DNA of 64,000 nucleotides from Rossellomorea aquimaris (GTDB taxonomy: Bacteria > Bacillota > Bacilli > Bacillales > Bacillaceae_B), in NCBI RefSeq assembly GCF_020171925.1, contig NZ_JAIVAR010000003.1, positions 434,001-498,000 on the forward strand. Direction: 5' to 3'. The position numbers and the translations under genes are program-made. Below are positions 63,541-64,000 of the stretch, piece after piece (within the stretch, counting starts at the first letter, position 1; every line of letters begins with the position of its first letter). A model generated the notes under the pieces. That model was not told the DNA's origin, made no database searches, and saw nothing but the letters and a program-made list of their open reading frames with translations.

Positions 63541-64000
63541 CTATTCTACATTCTCAACCAACGTCGCAATCCCCTGCCCCACACCGATACACATCGTCGA
63601 CAGTCCATACCGTGTCCCGCGCTTCTTCATTTCATGTACGAGGGTTGTGAGGATCCTTGCTCCGCTTGCACCAAGCGGATGACCGAAGGCGATCGCCCCA
63701 CCATTGACGTTGACGAATTCTTCATTCAATCCAAGGTCCCGTATGCACGCAATCGATTGGGCGGCGAATGCTTCGTTCAATTCGACCAGGCCGATTTGGT
63801 CCAGGGAAAGGCCGGCACGTTTGAGGGCTTTCCGGGTGGCATAGATCGGTCCAAGACCCATGACGGAAGGATCGAGGCCTGCAGTCGCGGATGTCAGGTA
63901 GCGTGCGAGGGGCTTCAAGCCGAGTTCATCCGCTTTGTCCCTGCTCATCAATAACAGGGCGGATGCCCCATCATTCACACCGGATGCGTTCCCCGCCGTG
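63541..64000 (-). CDS. Thiolase C-terminal part (PaaJ/PcaF-like), start beyond the window
   Basis: About 153 C-terminal residues of a thiolase. [48 protein letters not shown] (catalytic His) and CIGVGQGIA (catalytic Cys) are all intact. The pattern and the PaaX neighbour suggest the 3-oxoadipyl-CoA/3-oxo-5,6-dehydrosuberyl-CoA thiolase of phenylacetate degradation; an ordinary acetyl-CoA acyltransferase cannot be excluded. The remaining paa genes are expected just outside the window. Confidence 0.85.
   Translation of the reverse strand, partial: TAGNASGVNDGASALLLMSRDKADELGLKPLARYLTSATAGLDPSVMGLGPIYATRKALKRAGLSLDQIGLVELNEAFAAQSIACIRDLGLNEEFVNVNGGAIAFGHPLGASGARILTTLVHEMKKRGTRYGLSTMCIGVGQGIATLVENVE

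Overview
The window is chromosomal DNA of a low-to-medium GC, endospore-former-type member of the Bacillaceae. The evidence is the strong Shine-Dalgarno sites (AAGGAG/GGAGG), the use of GTG and TTG starts, CcpA cre-type sites, a T-box leader, and many close relatives of Bacillus subtilis proteins (SwrC, YeeI, GntK, YjcD, YfmL, the ilv-leu genes). A Rossellomorea/Bacillus marisflavi-like organism would fit, but that genus guess is inference. I found no rRNA, tRNA, IS element, prophage or CRISPR array.

Layout. 1-13.4 kb holds housekeeping and envelope genes: a truncated M3 peptidase, a TspO/MBR-like membrane protein, an RCK-gated cation/proton antiporter, a SpoVB-like flippase, the RND exporter SwrC with a divergent TetR regulator and three matching operators, a DUF1284 protein, a SDR-like protein, three tiny unknown genes and YeeI. 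13.5-19.3 kb holds gluconokinase with a divergent RpiR regulator, then kynureninase and kynurenine formamidase. 19.3-28.6 kb holds helicases (YjcD, YfmL), a GNAT acetyltransferase, a YtcJ-like amidohydrolase, a PAS histidine kinase and an AbrB-type protein. It also contains a tandem pair of about 100-nt structured-RNA candidates.

28.6-45.3 kb is branched-chain and threonine biosynthesis, all on the minus strand: hom-thrC-thrB, and ilvE-ilvD-[T-box]-ilvB-ilvN-ilvC-leuA-leuB-leuC-leuD-ilvA. A consensus promoter and an upstream cre-like site precede ilvE, and the T-box sits inside the gene string.

45.9-64 kb is the most interesting part: an aromatic amino-acid catabolic district, also on the minus strand. 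A thioesterase and phenylalanine dehydrogenase (behind a perfect cre site) lead into a complete 2-oxoacid dehydrogenase complex (E1a, E1b, E2, E3). The homogentisate pathway follows: 4-hydroxyphenylpyruvate dioxygenase, aminotransferase, flavin reductase, FAH-family hydrolase and homogentisate dioxygenase. Upstream lie an ABC importer of the TrpXYZ/BMP type, a nitronate monooxygenase-like protein, a PaaX repressor and the end of a PaaJ/PcaF-like thiolase. A 13-bp near-palindrome recurs just downstream of the -10 region at four of these promoters, which suggests a shared regulon. The proposed logic is Phe to phenylpyruvate to phenylacetyl-CoA (through the dedicated dehydrogenase complex) to the paa catabolon, and Tyr to homogentisate to central metabolites.

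The intergenic DNA is unusually rich in repeats. There are four arrays with unrelated sequences but the same 20-21 bp period (16.4, 32.2, 35.8 and 61.1 kb). There are two clusters of 11-bp palindromes built as three-base arms around CCWGG (6.1-6.4 and 18.8-18.9 kb). A long palindrome family with the core GAAGGTMCGTCCCTC acts as a terminator, and there is one copy of a GC-rich Bacillaceae interspersed repeat.
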